DNA of 64,000 bases from Alcaligenes parafaecalis (lineage in GTDB: Bacteria; Pseudomonadota; Gammaproteobacteria; Burkholderiales; Burkholderiaceae_B): assembly GCF_026344135.1 (NCBI RefSeq), contig NZ_JAPKNA010000001.1:1422189-1486188 (forward strand), written 5' to 3'. This document shows positions 50,517 through 59,146 of this stretch, one piece after another. How positions within the stretch are numbered: position 1 is the first letter of the stretch; each line of letters opens with the position of its first letter. The notes under the pieces were generated by a model. It did not search any database. It saw only the letters and a program-made list of their open reading frames with translations, and had not been told where the DNA came from. The position numbers and the translations under genes were made by a program.

Positions 50517-51452
50517 TTACGCTCCCTCCAGGGCTTCTAAGGTGGCCTGCAAGGACGCAGGGTCGCTGATCGACAAGGCGACCAGGTCACGATCAATACG
50601 CTTGATCAAACCGGTCAACACTTTGCCAGGACCACACTCAACCACGTGGGTGACACCCTGGGCCTTCATGGCCTGAATGGTCTCTACCCAACGTACGGGA
50701 TGCCAGGCCTGACGGACCAGCGCATCTTTGATCTGCTCTGGGTCGGTAGGCGCGGCAACGTCCACGTTATTGATCACGGAAACAGCAGGTGTCTGCACTT
50801 GCACCGAGGCCAAAGCCTGGGCCAGCACAGCAGCCGCCGGTTCCAGCAAGCTGGAATGGAACGGAGCCGACACAGGCAATACCAAAGCACGCTTGGCGCC
50901 TGCCTCTTTGGCCAGCGCACAAGCGCGATCCACCGCTTCCACATGACCCGCAATCACGACCTGAGCCGGTGCGTTGTAATTAACAGCCTGAACCTGTTGA
51001 CCTTCAGCAGCGCGAGCACACACATCACGCACCTGATCATCATCCAGACCCAAAATGGCGGCCATTGTACCGACACCCAGGGGTACCGCGGCTTGCATGG
51101 CATCCGCACGTACACGCACCAAGGGAACGGCCTGCTCCAGGCTCAAGGCACCGGCAGCCGTCAAGGCAGAGTATTCACCCAGGCTATGTCCGGCCATTAC
51201 GGCAGGAACGGGGCCACCAGCCTGAATCCAGGCCTGGTACATGGCCACGGCGCTAGCCAGCATGACTGGTTGAGTATTGGTGGTCAGGTTCAGCGCATCG
51301 GCAGGACCCTGAGCCATCAACTGGGCCAGATCCTGACCCAGCGCCTGGCTGGCCTGTGCAATGGCTTGCTGTACAACAGCCGACTCGGACCAGGCATCAA
51401 GCATGCCAACGGACTGCGAGCCTTGTCCTGGAAAGACAAACGCAATTTTCAT
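50517..51452 (-). CDS. fabD: Malonyl-CoA:ACP transacylase
   Basis: This 311-residue enzyme loads malonyl from CoA to ACP. The N-terminal FVFPGQGSQSVGM and the nucleophile in AGHSLGEYSALTAAG are family signatures, and SAPFHSSLL holds the catalytic His. The start ATG is at 51452; a TTG 15 bp upstream is less likely. It lies between fabH and fabG. Confidence 0.97.
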   Translation of the reverse strand: MKIAFVFPGQGSQSVGMLDAWSESAVVQQAIAQASQALGQDLAQLMAQGPADALNLTTNTQPVMLASAVAMYQAWIQAGGPVPAVMAGHSLGEYSALTAAGALSLEQAVPLVRVRADAMQAAVPLGVGTMAAILGLDDDQVRDVCARAAEGQQVQAVNYNAPAQVVIAGHVEAVDRACALAKEAGAKRALVLPVSAPFHSSLLEPAAAVLAQALASVQVQTPAVSVINNVDVAAPTDPEQIKDALVRQAWHPVRWVETIQAMKAQGVTHVVECGPGKVLTGLIKRIDRDLVALSISDPASLQATLEALEGA

Positions 51453-51498
51453 GGTAGAAAAACCCAAAGAGATGAGGCGGTAATCCGGATCGCGCTAC

Positions 51499-52476
51499 TT
51501 AGCAGCGGACCAGCACCGAACCCCAGGTAAAGCCGCCACCCACGCCTTGCAACAGCGCCAGATCCCCGGCACGGATACGACCGTCCCGGCGAGCAGCATT
51601 CAGGGCCAAAGGCACACTGGCTGCCGAGGTGTTGGCATGTTGATCAACCGTGATAACCACCTTTTCGGAGGGGATACCCAGCTTACGACCTAGAAAATTG
51701 ATGATGCGAACGTTGGCCTGGTGAGGAACCAGCCAATTGATATCGGACAAGGAAATGCCCGCCTGTTCACAAACTTGATTGGCCGAGGTGGCCAGAGAGG
51801 TAACAGCCAGCTTGAACACAGCCTGACCGTCCATGCGCAGGAAGGGATCGCCCACCACCTGGCCATGCGAGACATTGCCTGCCGCGCACAAAATACCCAT
51901 TTGGCTGCCATCTGCATTGAGTTGAGCGGCCAAAATACCGGGCTCATCGCTGGCTTGCAGAACCACAGCGCCCGCACCGTCGCCAAACAGGACGCAGGTA
52001 GAGCGGTCGTTCCAATCCAGGATGCTGGAGAACACTTCAGCGCCGATGACCAGCGCATTACGCGCACGGCCCGCCTTGATCATGGCGTCAGCCGTTGTCA
52101 GCGCATAGACAAAGCCGCTGCAAACCGCTTGTACGTCGTACGCAGCAGCGCCTTTGTTGCCCAGTTCCGCCTGTACCAGACAAGCCGTGCTGGGAAAAAC
52201 ATAATCGGGAGTAGAGGTAGCCACCACGATCAGGTCCAGATCCTGGGCAGCAATGCCCGCATCTTCCAGTGCCTGACGCGCAGCGTGTGTCGCCAGATGA
52301 CTGGTACGAACACCGGGATCGGCAAGATGACGCTGGTGAATACCGGTGCGCTCGACAATCCACTGATCGGAGGTTTCGATACCCTTTTGAGCCAGCTCAA
52401 GCGCTAGATCATCGTTAGACACAATCCGAGGAGGCAGGTAGCCGCCTGTACCGATAATCTTGGCAAATATCGTCAT
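51499..52476 (-). CDS. fabH: Beta-ketoacyl-ACP synthase III
   Basis: This 325-residue initiator of fatty-acid synthesis condenses acetyl-CoA with malonyl-ACP. The catalytic Cys lies in DVQAVCSGFVYALTTAD. The His-Asn pair is in PHQANVRIINFLG and the late NTSAASVP motif. The start at 52476 gives the family opening MTIFAKIIGTGGYLPPRIV. It follows plsX after a 25-bp gap. Confidence 0.97.
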   Translation of the reverse strand: MTIFAKIIGTGGYLPPRIVSNDDLALELAQKGIETSDQWIVERTGIHQRHLADPGVRTSHLATHAARQALEDAGIAAQDLDLIVVATSTPDYVFPSTACLVQAELGNKGAAAYDVQAVCSGFVYALTTADAMIKAGRARNALVIGAEVFSSILDWNDRSTCVLFGDGAGAVVLQASDEPGILAAQLNADGSQMGILCAAGNVSHGQVVGDPFLRMDGQAVFKLAVTSLATSANQVCEQAGISLSDINWLVPHQANVRIINFLGRKLGIPSEKVVITVDQHANTSAASVPLALNAARRDGRIRAGDLALLQGVGGGFTWGSVLVRC

Positions 52477-52501
52477 TTTATGTTCCCGATCAAGCCCGTT
52501 C

Positions 52502-53590
52502 TTATGAGGACGAGGGCTCTGAAGTATGGCGTGTATCTGGTTCGCCGCTTTGCGCATCTTGCAAGCTCACGCTTTGCATGATGCGTTCGACTGCCTGGCT
52601 GGTGCCGCTGAGCAGACCATTGAGCACCGCATCGCGGGCCCGCTGCAAAGCATAACCGAAAGCATAGGCATCGGCAGAACCATGACTCTTGATAACAATA
52701 CCGCGTAAACCCAAAAGAGCCGCACCGTTATGTCGACGATTATCCACCCTGTCGCGGAAACGATTCAAGACCGGGCGAGCCAGTAAAGCGGATACTTTGC
52801 TCAAGGGGTCACGGGTAAATTCGTCGCGCAGCATGCTGCCGACCATTTTGGCCAGGCCTTCAATGGATTTAAGGACCACATTGCCCACGAAACCGTCGCA
52901 CACGACCACATTGACGGTACCTTTGCAGATATCGTCGCCTTCTACGTTGCCGTAAAAATTCAGTCCGCTGGAGCGCAACAATTCAGCCGCCTTCTTGACG
53001 ACCTCGTTGCCTTTGATGACCTCTTCCCCAATATTGAGCAAGCCCACAGTGGGACGCTCGTGGCGATCCACGATACTGGCCAGCGCAGATCCCATAATGG
53101 CGAACTGCAAAAGGTGTTCTGCGGAGCAATCCACATTGGCACCCAGGTCCAGCATGATCGTGGCCCCGCCCTTTTGGTTCGGGATGGACGTGGCAATGGC
53201 TGGGCGATCAATCCCATCCAGAGTTTTGAGTACGTAGCGCGAAATTGCCATCCATGCGCCGGTATTACCTGCAGAAATGCAGGCATCAGCTATCCCGTCC
53301 TTGACGGACTGGGCAGCCACTCGCATGGAGGAGTCTTTTTTGCGGCGCAGGGCCACCTCGACCGAATCGGCCATGGTGACAACTTCGGATGCGGGAAGAA
53401 TGTCGTACCAGGAGGTATCGACATTACCTTGCGCACGCAATGTTTGCTCGATGGCCTGAGGCTCGCCAACCAATAAGCAGTGCACATCCGGATAGCGCTT
53501 GGCAAAAAGCAGCGCTGCAGGGACAGTGACGGATAAACCGATATCGCCGCCCATGCAATCGATGGCAATACGTATTTTTTTGTTAGACAT
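52502..53590 (-). CDS. plsX: Phosphate acyltransferase PlsX
   Basis: This 362-residue enzyme makes acyl-phosphate from acyl-ACP for phospholipid synthesis. The N-terminal IRIAIDCMGGDIGLSVTVPAAL and SAGNTGAWMAISRYVLKT are hallmarks, as is the later GNVEGDDICKGTVNVVVCDGFVGNVVLKSIEGL. An ATG at 53590 is chosen over TTG 53593. It lies between rpmF and fabH. Confidence 0.97.
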   Translation of the reverse strand: MSNKKIRIAIDCMGGDIGLSVTVPAALLFAKRYPDVHCLLVGEPQAIEQTLRAQGNVDTSWYDILPASEVVTMADSVEVALRRKKDSSMRVAAQSVKDGIADACISAGNTGAWMAISRYVLKTLDGIDRPAIATSIPNQKGGATIMLDLGANVDCSAEHLLQFAIMGSALASIVDRHERPTVGLLNIGEEVIKGNEVVKKAAELLRSSGLNFYGNVEGDDICKGTVNVVVCDGFVGNVVLKSIEGLAKMVGSMLRDEFTRDPLSKVSALLARPVLNRFRDRVDNRRHNGAALLGLRGIVIKSHGSADAYAFGYALQRARDAVLNGLLSGTSQAVERIMQSVSLQDAQSGEPDTRHTSEPSSS

Positions 53591-53631
53591 CAAGCATGCA
53601 ACCTATGTTGCTTGCAACGACAAGGAGACTA

Positions 53632-53814
53632 TTACTCGTCGTTCTTTGTCTTCAGCACTTTACGGCCACGATAGATGCCGTTGGGGCTGATGTGGTGACG
53701 CAGGTGCAGTTCGCCAGTCGTAGGCTCGATAGCCGTCGAAGGACCAGTAAGCGCGTCGTGCGAACGACGCATGTTACGCCGGGACGGGCTCTTTTTATTC
53801 TGCTGAACAGCCAT
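53632..53814 (-). CDS. rpmF: Ribosomal protein L32
   Basis: This 60-residue L32 protein starts with MAVQQNKKSPSRRNMRRSHDAL, the family hallmark, and its C-terminus HHISPNGIYRGRKVLK is typical. There are no zinc cysteines, so it is the zinc-independent form. AGGAG precedes the ATG. It links ribosome production to the lipid genes in the yceD-rpmF-plsX order. Confidence 0.98.
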   Translation of the reverse strand: MAVQQNKKSPSRRNMRRSHDALTGPSTAIEPTTGELHLRHHISPNGIYRGRKVLKTKNDE

Positions 53815-53888
53815 GATGACTCCTGTAGATGGACAACCCCGAATAAATGGGTGCAGCCCGAAAAAATTAACGAATTAGTAACAAACAA

Positions 53889-54410
53889 TCAAGACTTCTT
53901 GAGCGAGCCCAGTACAGCAAATGGAGACGGCCGCTCGAAAGCGGATTCATCCAGGTCGTCAGACTTGGCTTCCATGGACAAGGACTGCGCGTCGGGGCAA
54001 ACCTCATGGCGCGGCACATACGGCACGCTAAGAATCAGTTCATCCTCGACCAGCCCCAGGACATCCAACTGGCCTTCACACAAGATGCGATCAGGACCTT
54101 CCGTATCGTCATCGTCCAGCTCCAGTTCTTCCTCGGTTGCCACAATCTGTACTTCATTAGAAATATCGATGGGCCACTCAAAAGGCTTTACACAGCGCTG
54201 GCATTCCAAAATGACGGTGCCTTTGGCCTGCACATGCACAAAACGACGCCGGGCAGAATCTTCCCGACCCGATACACTCCATTCAATGCGCAAATCGCCT
54301 TGATCGGGCAAATCGGATACCAGACGAGACATATCTTCCACCAGCACCTGACCCGCCATTTCCTGGGGGGCACGAGCTAGATTCAAGGTGTCGATATACT
54401 GTGTCGTCAT
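53889..54410 (-). CDS. yceD: YceD/DUF177 family protein
   Basis: This 173-residue protein upstream of rpmF is known to be needed for 23S rRNA accumulation in E. coli and plants. The family Cys motif is seen in VILECQRCVKPFEWPI and the acidic stretch ATEEELELDDDDTEG. ELILSVPYVPRHEVCPD is the late conserved region. The start is ATG 54410; another ATG is at 54428. It opens the long minus-strand run toward rarD. Confidence 0.93.
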   Translation of the reverse strand: MTTQYIDTLNLARAPQEMAGQVLVEDMSRLVSDLPDQGDLRIEWSVSGREDSARRRFVHVQAKGTVILECQRCVKPFEWPIDISNEVQIVATEEELELDDDDTEGPDRILCEGQLDVLGLVEDELILSVPYVPRHEVCPDAQSLSMEAKSDDLDESAFERPSPFAVLGSLKKS

Positions 54411-54607
54411 AGATATGTAAGGCATCAAGCCAGGCTGTACCAGAACCCTGATGCTGTTTTGTTTGTTGCTCGTGTTACTTGTTTTGCTTGTTTGACTGCT
54501 TTGCTTTGGTATCGCTTGGGCGCTCTACCACTTTATTTCTTTTTCCTGCCCTTCGCTATTGACGCCTGCAAAGCAAACCCGACAAGCGCCAAGTAAGTCC
54601 GCAACCA

Positions 54608-54636
54608 TTTCAATAACGAAGAAAACATTAGATAAT
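54608..54636 (+). promoter_or_regulatory. Weak promoter upstream of maf
   Basis: TTTCAA (54608-54613), a 17-bp spacer and GATAAT (54631-54636) lie 50 bp upstream of the maf ATG. The surrounding 275-bp gap between yceD and maf has T/G-rich runs on the left but no gene. Confidence 0.4.
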
Positions 54637-54685
54637 ACCGTGCTAAGCACAAGGCAGTCAAACCAAAGCACAGCTAAAACACACT

Positions 54686-55282
54686 ATGCGTCTCATCCTT
54701 GCATCAAGCTCAGTCTACCGCCGCGCTATGTTAGCGCGTTTGGGCTTGCCTTTCACCTGTCAGTCTCCTGACATTGATGAAACCCCACTTCCCGGAGAGG
54801 CTCCAGCCGAGCTCAGCCTGCGTTTGGCCCGCGAAAAAGCGGCCCGCATCAGCCTGCTCAACCCAGGCGCACTGGTGATAGGCTCCGATCAGGTCGCCAC
54901 CTCCGGCCAGGACGCCATAGGCAAACCTGGCGACCATGCCGGTGCGCAGAAACAACTGCGTCGCCTGAGCGGTCAGCTCATCGATTTCCATAGCGCTTTA
55001 TGCGTGACGGATGGACAGGAATTCCTGTGCAGCGATATTGTTACTAATTGTCGTTTTCGCGCATTAAGCGATGAGGAAATTGAGCACTATCTGCTTCAGG
55101 AACAGCCCTACGACACCGCAGGCAGCGCCAAGGCCGAAAGCCTGGGCATTGCCCTGATGGAGTCCATGCGCTCGGATGACCCGACCGCCATTATTGGCCT
55201 GCCTCTGATCGAACTGTGCACCATGCTGCGTCACTTTGGTCTGAACCCCTTGCGCCCCAACCTTCTGACCCCTTCCGTTTAG
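54686..55282 (+). CDS. Maf family nucleotide pyrophosphatase
   Basis: This 198-residue house-cleaning enzyme hydrolyses modified nucleoside triphosphates. The opening MRLILASSSVYRRAMLARLGLPF is a Maf signature, and VIGSDQVATSG carries the catalytic Asp. It lacks the third residue that would separate YhdE- from YceF-type, but its position next to yceD-rpmF (divergent) fits the YceF type. It is followed by the methyltransferase gene at 13 bp. Confidence 0.95.
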   Translation: MRLILASSSVYRRAMLARLGLPFTCQSPDIDETPLPGEAPAELSLRLAREKAARISLLNPGALVIGSDQVATSGQDAIGKPGDHAGAQKQLRRLSGQLIDFHSALCVTDGQEFLCSDIVTNCRFRALSDEEIEHYLLQEQPYDTAGSAKAESLGIALMESMRSDDPTAIIGLPLIELCTMLRHFGLNPLRPNLLTPSV

Positions 55283-55295
55283 GACTGATTAGCCC

Positions 55296-56018
55296 ATGCC
55301 CCAAGCCGCCCCCTTGCATCTGATTCCCGTTGGCTTAAGTGAGAGCCCGATCAGCGGCTGGCTACCTGCCGATGTACGCGCGCTGACACGCGAACTGACT
55401 GTCTTTATTGCTGAGAACGCCAAAACAGCCCGCGCCTTCCTGAAGTTGATTGAACCTGTGGTACCCCTGCAAGAAATCACGATCCACACACTGGATAAAC
55501 GCGGCAATAAGCCTGGTGAAATGCGTGAATGGCTAAAACCAGCCCTACAAGGCCAAGCCATTGGTCTGGTTTCAGAAGCTGGCTGCCCGGCCGTGGCCGA
55601 CCCTGGCGCGCTGGTCGTGGCCATGGCACACGAAATGAAGATTCCGGTGCGTCCACACGTGGGCCCCTCTTCCATTTTGCTCAGCCTAATGGCCAGCGGC
55701 CTGGACGGCCAGCAGTTTGTGTTCCATGGTTACGCCCCGGTCGATGGCAGCGCCCGCGCCAAGCAGCTCAAGCAATGGGAAAACCAATCCCAAAGTCTGA
55801 AGCAAACCCAGATTCTGATCGAAACCCCCTATCGCAACCAGGCCATGTACAGCACTTTGCTGCAGGCTTTGAAGCCCACCACTCGCTTATGCCTGGCTCG
55901 TGACTTGACGGGTTCGCGCGAACTGATTCAAACCGCTACGGTAGAACAATGGCGCGAGCGTCAGCCCCCTGCACTGGACAAAACCCCGTGTATTTTCCTG
56001 TTTCTGGCTGGCCGCTAA
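55296..56018 (+). CDS. RsmI-like SAM-dependent methyltransferase (tetrapyrrole methylase fold)
   Basis: This 240-residue protein has the tetrapyrrole-methylase fold of the 16S rRNA C1402 2'-O-methyltransferase family, but is about 45 residues shorter than RsmI. Family motifs are LHLIPVGLSE (start), VSEAGCPAVADPGALVV and HVGPSSILLSLMASGLDG, and the late ETPYRNQAMYSTLL. The length and motif differences suggest a paralogue whose target may not be C1402. It lies between maf and the amidase with short spacing. Confidence 0.9.
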   Translation: MPQAAPLHLIPVGLSESPISGWLPADVRALTRELTVFIAENAKTARAFLKLIEPVVPLQEITIHTLDKRGNKPGEMREWLKPALQGQAIGLVSEAGCPAVADPGALVVAMAHEMKIPVRPHVGPSSILLSLMASGLDGQQFVFHGYAPVDGSARAKQLKQWENQSQSLKQTQILIETPYRNQAMYSTLLQALKPTTRLCLARDLTGSRELIQTATVEQWRERQPPALDKTPCIFLFLAGR

Positions 56019-56019
56019 G

Positions 56020-56829
56020 ATGAGCCCCCTGTCTTGCCTCACCCCTGCCTTGAAACGCAGTGTCCAGATCGGCGTCCTTAGCCTGACGGCATTATTAGCC
56101 GCCTGTGGCAGCAGTGGCCCTATCAAGTTTGATGATAGCTATAGCGCTCAAGGCCAGAACAGCCGCGTGCGCTATCTGGTTCTGCACTACACCGCAGGCG
56201 ACCATGCCACCTCGCTGAAGGTGCTGACCCAGCGCGATGTCAGCGCCCACTACCTGATCAGCGACGAGCGCCGCCCTACTGTCTACCGATTGGTGCCTGA
56301 AGACCGCCGTGCCTGGCACGCCGGGCTGGGCTCCTGGTATGGCTTCACTGACCTGAACACCGGCTCGATCGGGATTGAGATCGTCAATATGGGTCGTTTG
56401 GGCAATGGTCGTTGGGAGCCCTACACTCAAGGGCAAATCAACACCTTGAAAGTCTTGCTGAAAGACCTGGCGCAGCGTCACAACATCTCGCCACGCAATA
56501 TTATTGGTCACAGCGATGTCGCTCCACAGCGCAAGACAGACCCCGGCCCTCATTTCCCTTGGAAAGAACTGGCTCAGGATGGCATAGGCCGCTGGTACAA
56601 GGAATCACAGGCTCGCGCCTTGCAGGCTCAATACGCAACACGCCCGCTGCCCTCTGCCTCTCAAGTTCAGGCCTGGTTGCGCAAGGCTGGCTATGAAACA
56701 CCGGAAAGTGGCATGTTCGACAAGGCCACACAAAACGTGATCGCCGCCTTCCAGATGCACTACCGCCCTGCCCGCTACGACGGCATTCTGGACGCCGAAA
56801 CCGCTGCCATTCTGCAAAGTCTGGATTGA
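56020..56829 (+). CDS. amiD: N-acetylmuramoyl-L-alanine amidase lipoprotein with peptidoglycan-binding domain
   Basis: This 269-residue exported amidase has a signal ending in the lipobox LAAC with lipid-modified Cys29. The Amidase_2 domain (about 45-190) has zinc ligands in LVLHYTAGD and HSDVAPQRKTDPG. A C-terminal peptidoglycan-binding domain (about 210-268) has QVQAWLRKAGYETPESGMFDKATQNVIAAFQMHYRP. The layout matches E. coli AmiD, an outer-membrane anchored amidase that recycles muropeptides. The start is just 1 bp after the methyltransferase stop. Confidence 0.93.
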   Translation: MSPLSCLTPALKRSVQIGVLSLTALLAACGSSGPIKFDDSYSAQGQNSRVRYLVLHYTAGDHATSLKVLTQRDVSAHYLISDERRPTVYRLVPEDRRAWHAGLGSWYGFTDLNTGSIGIEIVNMGRLGNGRWEPYTQGQINTLKVLLKDLAQRHNISPRNIIGHSDVAPQRKTDPGPHFPWKELAQDGIGRWYKESQARALQAQYATRPLPSASQVQAWLRKAGYETPESGMFDKATQNVIAAFQMHYRPARYDGILDAETAAILQSLD

Positions 56830-56831
56830 TA

Positions 56832-56872
56832 AAAAAACAGGTAATGAGCACCCAGCCCATTACCTGTTTTTT
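56832..56872. terminator. Bidirectional terminator between amiD and msrQ
   Basis: AAAAAACAGGTAATG (56832-56846) pairs perfectly over 15 bp with CATTACCTGTTTTTT (56858-56872). It ends both convergent genes. Confidence 0.93.
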
Positions 56873-57479
56873 AATGTGCCGTCTTATTCAAAGCAGGCCA
56901 ACGGCGCAAAATCAACAGCCCCGCCAGTACCAGCCCATAGACGAAAACTTCCACCACATCATTCTTGCCGGTACGGATCAGGTAAAAATGCAGGACGGAT
57001 AACACCGCCGCCACATACACCGTCTGATGCAAACGACTCCAACCACGCCCCAACCGCTTTTGCCAGCCTTGCGTGGATGTCAGGGTCAGCGCCAATAAAA
57101 TCAGCACTGCCACTACGCCAATAGCAATCAAGGGCCGCTGCAACACATCCTGCCACATGGATAGCCAATCGCCCGAGCGATCCCACCAGGCCCAGGCCAA
57201 AGTATGCAAGGCCGCATAAAAGAAGCTGAACAAACCCAACATGCGTCGCCACCGAACCAGGGCGGGCTGAGCCAGCAAGCGTCGCACCGGACTGAGCGCC
57301 AACGTCACCAACAAAAGCACCAAAGCCCAAACTCCACTGGAGCGGGTCAGGAACTCAGCCGGATTGGCACTTAAGCCGCTCGTAAAACCCAGCCAGATCC
57401 AGCGCCCCAGTGGATACAAGCCAAATAAAAACACCAAAGGTTTGAGACGATCTAGCTGCGCCGCTTTCCAGGTTGCCAT
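56871..57479 (-). CDS. msrQ: MsrQ heme-binding membrane subunit
   Basis: This 202-residue membrane protein has six helices and supplies electrons from the quinone pool to MsrP. Family features include LYPLGRWIWLG, SGVWALVLLLVTLALSPVRR and conserved heme histidines in FYAALHTLAWAWWD and SRLHQTVYVAAVLSVLHFYL. It follows msrP after one base, as in the MsrPQ system. Confidence 0.95.
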   Translation of the reverse strand: MATWKAAQLDRLKPLVFLFGLYPLGRWIWLGFTSGLSANPAEFLTRSSGVWALVLLLVTLALSPVRRLLAQPALVRWRRMLGLFSFFYAALHTLAWAWWDRSGDWLSMWQDVLQRPLIAIGVVAVLILLALTLTSTQGWQKRLGRGWSRLHQTVYVAAVLSVLHFYLIRTGKNDVVEVFVYGLVLAGLLILRRWPALNKTAH

Positions 57480-57480
57480 A

Positions 57481-58434
57481 TTAGTAATAGCGCCTTAAAT
57501 CCATATCGGCATACAAAGCCGCCACATCATCGGCGTAACCATTAAAAGGCAAGGTCGGCTTTTTAGTCGCAAAAAAGCCCGAGCCTATGACTCGCTCCGT
57601 GGCCTGACTCCAGCGTGGATGTGGCACTTCCGGGTTCACATTGGCGTAAAAACCGTATTCATGGGGTGCTACGCTCATCCAACTGGATTGGGGCATGGTA
57701 TCCGTCAAAGTGATACGAACCAGGGACTTGGCAGATTTGAAACCATACTTCCATGGCACGATCAATCGTACCGGTGCACCGTTCTGAGTCGGCAGAGCCT
57801 TGCCATACAAGCCTGTCGCCAGGAGTGTCAGCGGATGCATGGCTTCATCCAGTCGCAGCGCCTCCACATAAGGCCAGTCCAGAATACGGGACCGCAGGCC
57901 CGGCATGGTTTCAGAGTCGGCCGCCGTTTCAAAGCGCACAAAGCGAGCCTGCCCCATCGGTTCGGCTCGTTGCAGCAAGGCAGACAAGGAGTACCCCACC
58001 CAAGGCACCACCATGGACCAGGCCTCGACACAACGCAGTCTGTAAATTCGCTCCTCCAAAGGAGCCAGCTTCAGAATCTGGTCCATATCCAGAGTCAGAG
58101 GCTTGTTCACCAAACCGTCTATCTGCAAGGTCCAAGGCTCTGTCTTGAAGGCAGCCGAATTCCGGGCAGGGTCTTCTTTACCAGTGCCGAATTCGTAGAA
58201 ATTATTGTAGGAGGTGATGTCCGACTCGCTAGTCAGCGCATCGTCCAGCTTCCAACGCTGGGAAGGAGTGGCCTGCAAAGGCTGGCCCACCGGAACAGCC
58301 TGAGCCCGACCGGGCAGACTGGCCGCCAGCGCCAAGGCACCGGGAGCCTGCAAAAGTAGACGGCGGCGAGCGCGCCAGACCGACTCATCGGTAATTTCAG
58401 AGGGGCGCGGGGCTTGCGAGCGTGATTTGAACAT
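57481..58434 (-). CDS. msrP: MsrP periplasmic methionine sulfoxide reductase (molybdopterin)
   Basis: This 317-residue enzyme repairs oxidised methionine in periplasmic proteins. A twin-arginine region (RARRRLLLQAPGALALAASLPGRAQA) suggests export by Tat. The Mo-binding Cys is in YRLRCVEAWSMVVPWVGYSL. The C-terminus is the SUOX-fold with WSQATERVIGSGFF..KKPTLPFNGYADDVAALY. An ATG at 58434 follows GGAG at 5 bases; the ATG at 58440 is adjacent to it. Together with msrQ it forms a two-gene operon. Confidence 0.96.
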   Translation of the reverse strand: MFKSRSQAPRPSEITDESVWRARRRLLLQAPGALALAASLPGRAQAVPVGQPLQATPSQRWKLDDALTSESDITSYNNFYEFGTGKEDPARNSAAFKTEPWTLQIDGLVNKPLTLDMDQILKLAPLEERIYRLRCVEAWSMVVPWVGYSLSALLQRAEPMGQARFVRFETAADSETMPGLRSRILDWPYVEALRLDEAMHPLTLLATGLYGKALPTQNGAPVRLIVPWKYGFKSAKSLVRITLTDTMPQSSWMSVAPHEYGFYANVNPEVPHPRWSQATERVIGSGFFATKKPTLPFNGYADDVAALYADMDLRRYY

Positions 58435-58492
58435 CTCCATCTCCTGTCCTGAAACTAGCTGGCAAGATGGCTACGCAACCCGCTTGCCTCTA

Positions 58493-59146
58493 TTAAATAC
58501 GTGACAACACCCAATCGCGCATCTGCGCCACATTGTCGACCATCACCGTTGGCTCGGCCTTGGCCAGTGTTTGCGGATCATGCGCGCCGTAGGTGACAGC
58601 CACACTATCCATACCAGCATTGCTGGCCATATGAATATCGTGAGTCGTGTCGCCCACCATCAAGACCTGCTCAGGCTCCAGCATCAACTCAGCCAGCAAT
58701 TGATGCAACATTTCCGGGTCCGGCTTGCTGCGAGTTTCGTCCGCACAGCGGGTGGCATCAAAAAAAGTACTGAGATTGACTTGCTGCAGCACCCTGTCCA
58801 GACCTTGGCGGCTTTTACCGGTTGCCACTCCTAAGGCAATCTGGCGACCACGAAGTTCACCCATGAAAGGCAAAATTCCGTCAAATAGCTTGATATGGGG
58901 ATCTCGCTGCATGAAATGATAGCGATAACGCTCCAGAAACAAGGGCATCTGCTCGGCCGTCAAATCCGGCACGGCACGATACAAGGCACTTTCCAGAGAC
59001 AAACCAATGACCCAGCTAGCTAACTGAATCGAAGGCACGGGCAATTCCAGATCCGCACTGGCCAACTGAATAGAACTGGCAATTGAGTACGTCGAATCCA
59101 TTACTGTGCCGTCCCAATCAAACAGAACGGCGGCATAGCGCGTCAT
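58493..59146 (-). CDS. HAD-IA family hydrolase, Gph-like
   Basis: This 217-residue haloacid-dehalogenase-type phosphatase has motif I in VLFDWDGTVMDS, motif II in GVATGKSRQG and motif IV in VGDTTHDIHMASNAG. It is related to phosphoglycolate phosphatases. The substrate is unknown. It overlaps rluC by 4 bp (59143-59146), so the two are cotranscribed; a HAD gene after rluC is a common betaproteobacterial pairing. Confidence 0.92.
   Translation of the reverse strand: MTRYAAVLFDWDGTVMDSTYSIASSIQLASADLELPVPSIQLASWVIGLSLESALYRAVPDLTAEQMPLFLERYRYHFMQRDPHIKLFDGILPFMGELRGRQIALGVATGKSRQGLDRVLQQVNLSTFFDATRCADETRSKPDPEMLHQLLAELMLEPEQVLMVGDTTHDIHMASNAGMDSVAVTYGAHDPQTLAKAEPTVMVDNVAQMRDWVLSRI

Noticed and set aside
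54429..54685. Possible small gene or RNA in the T/G-rich gap before maf
   Set aside because: Only low-complexity sequence and a weak promoter are seen. No start with ribosome binding site and no stable hairpin stand out.
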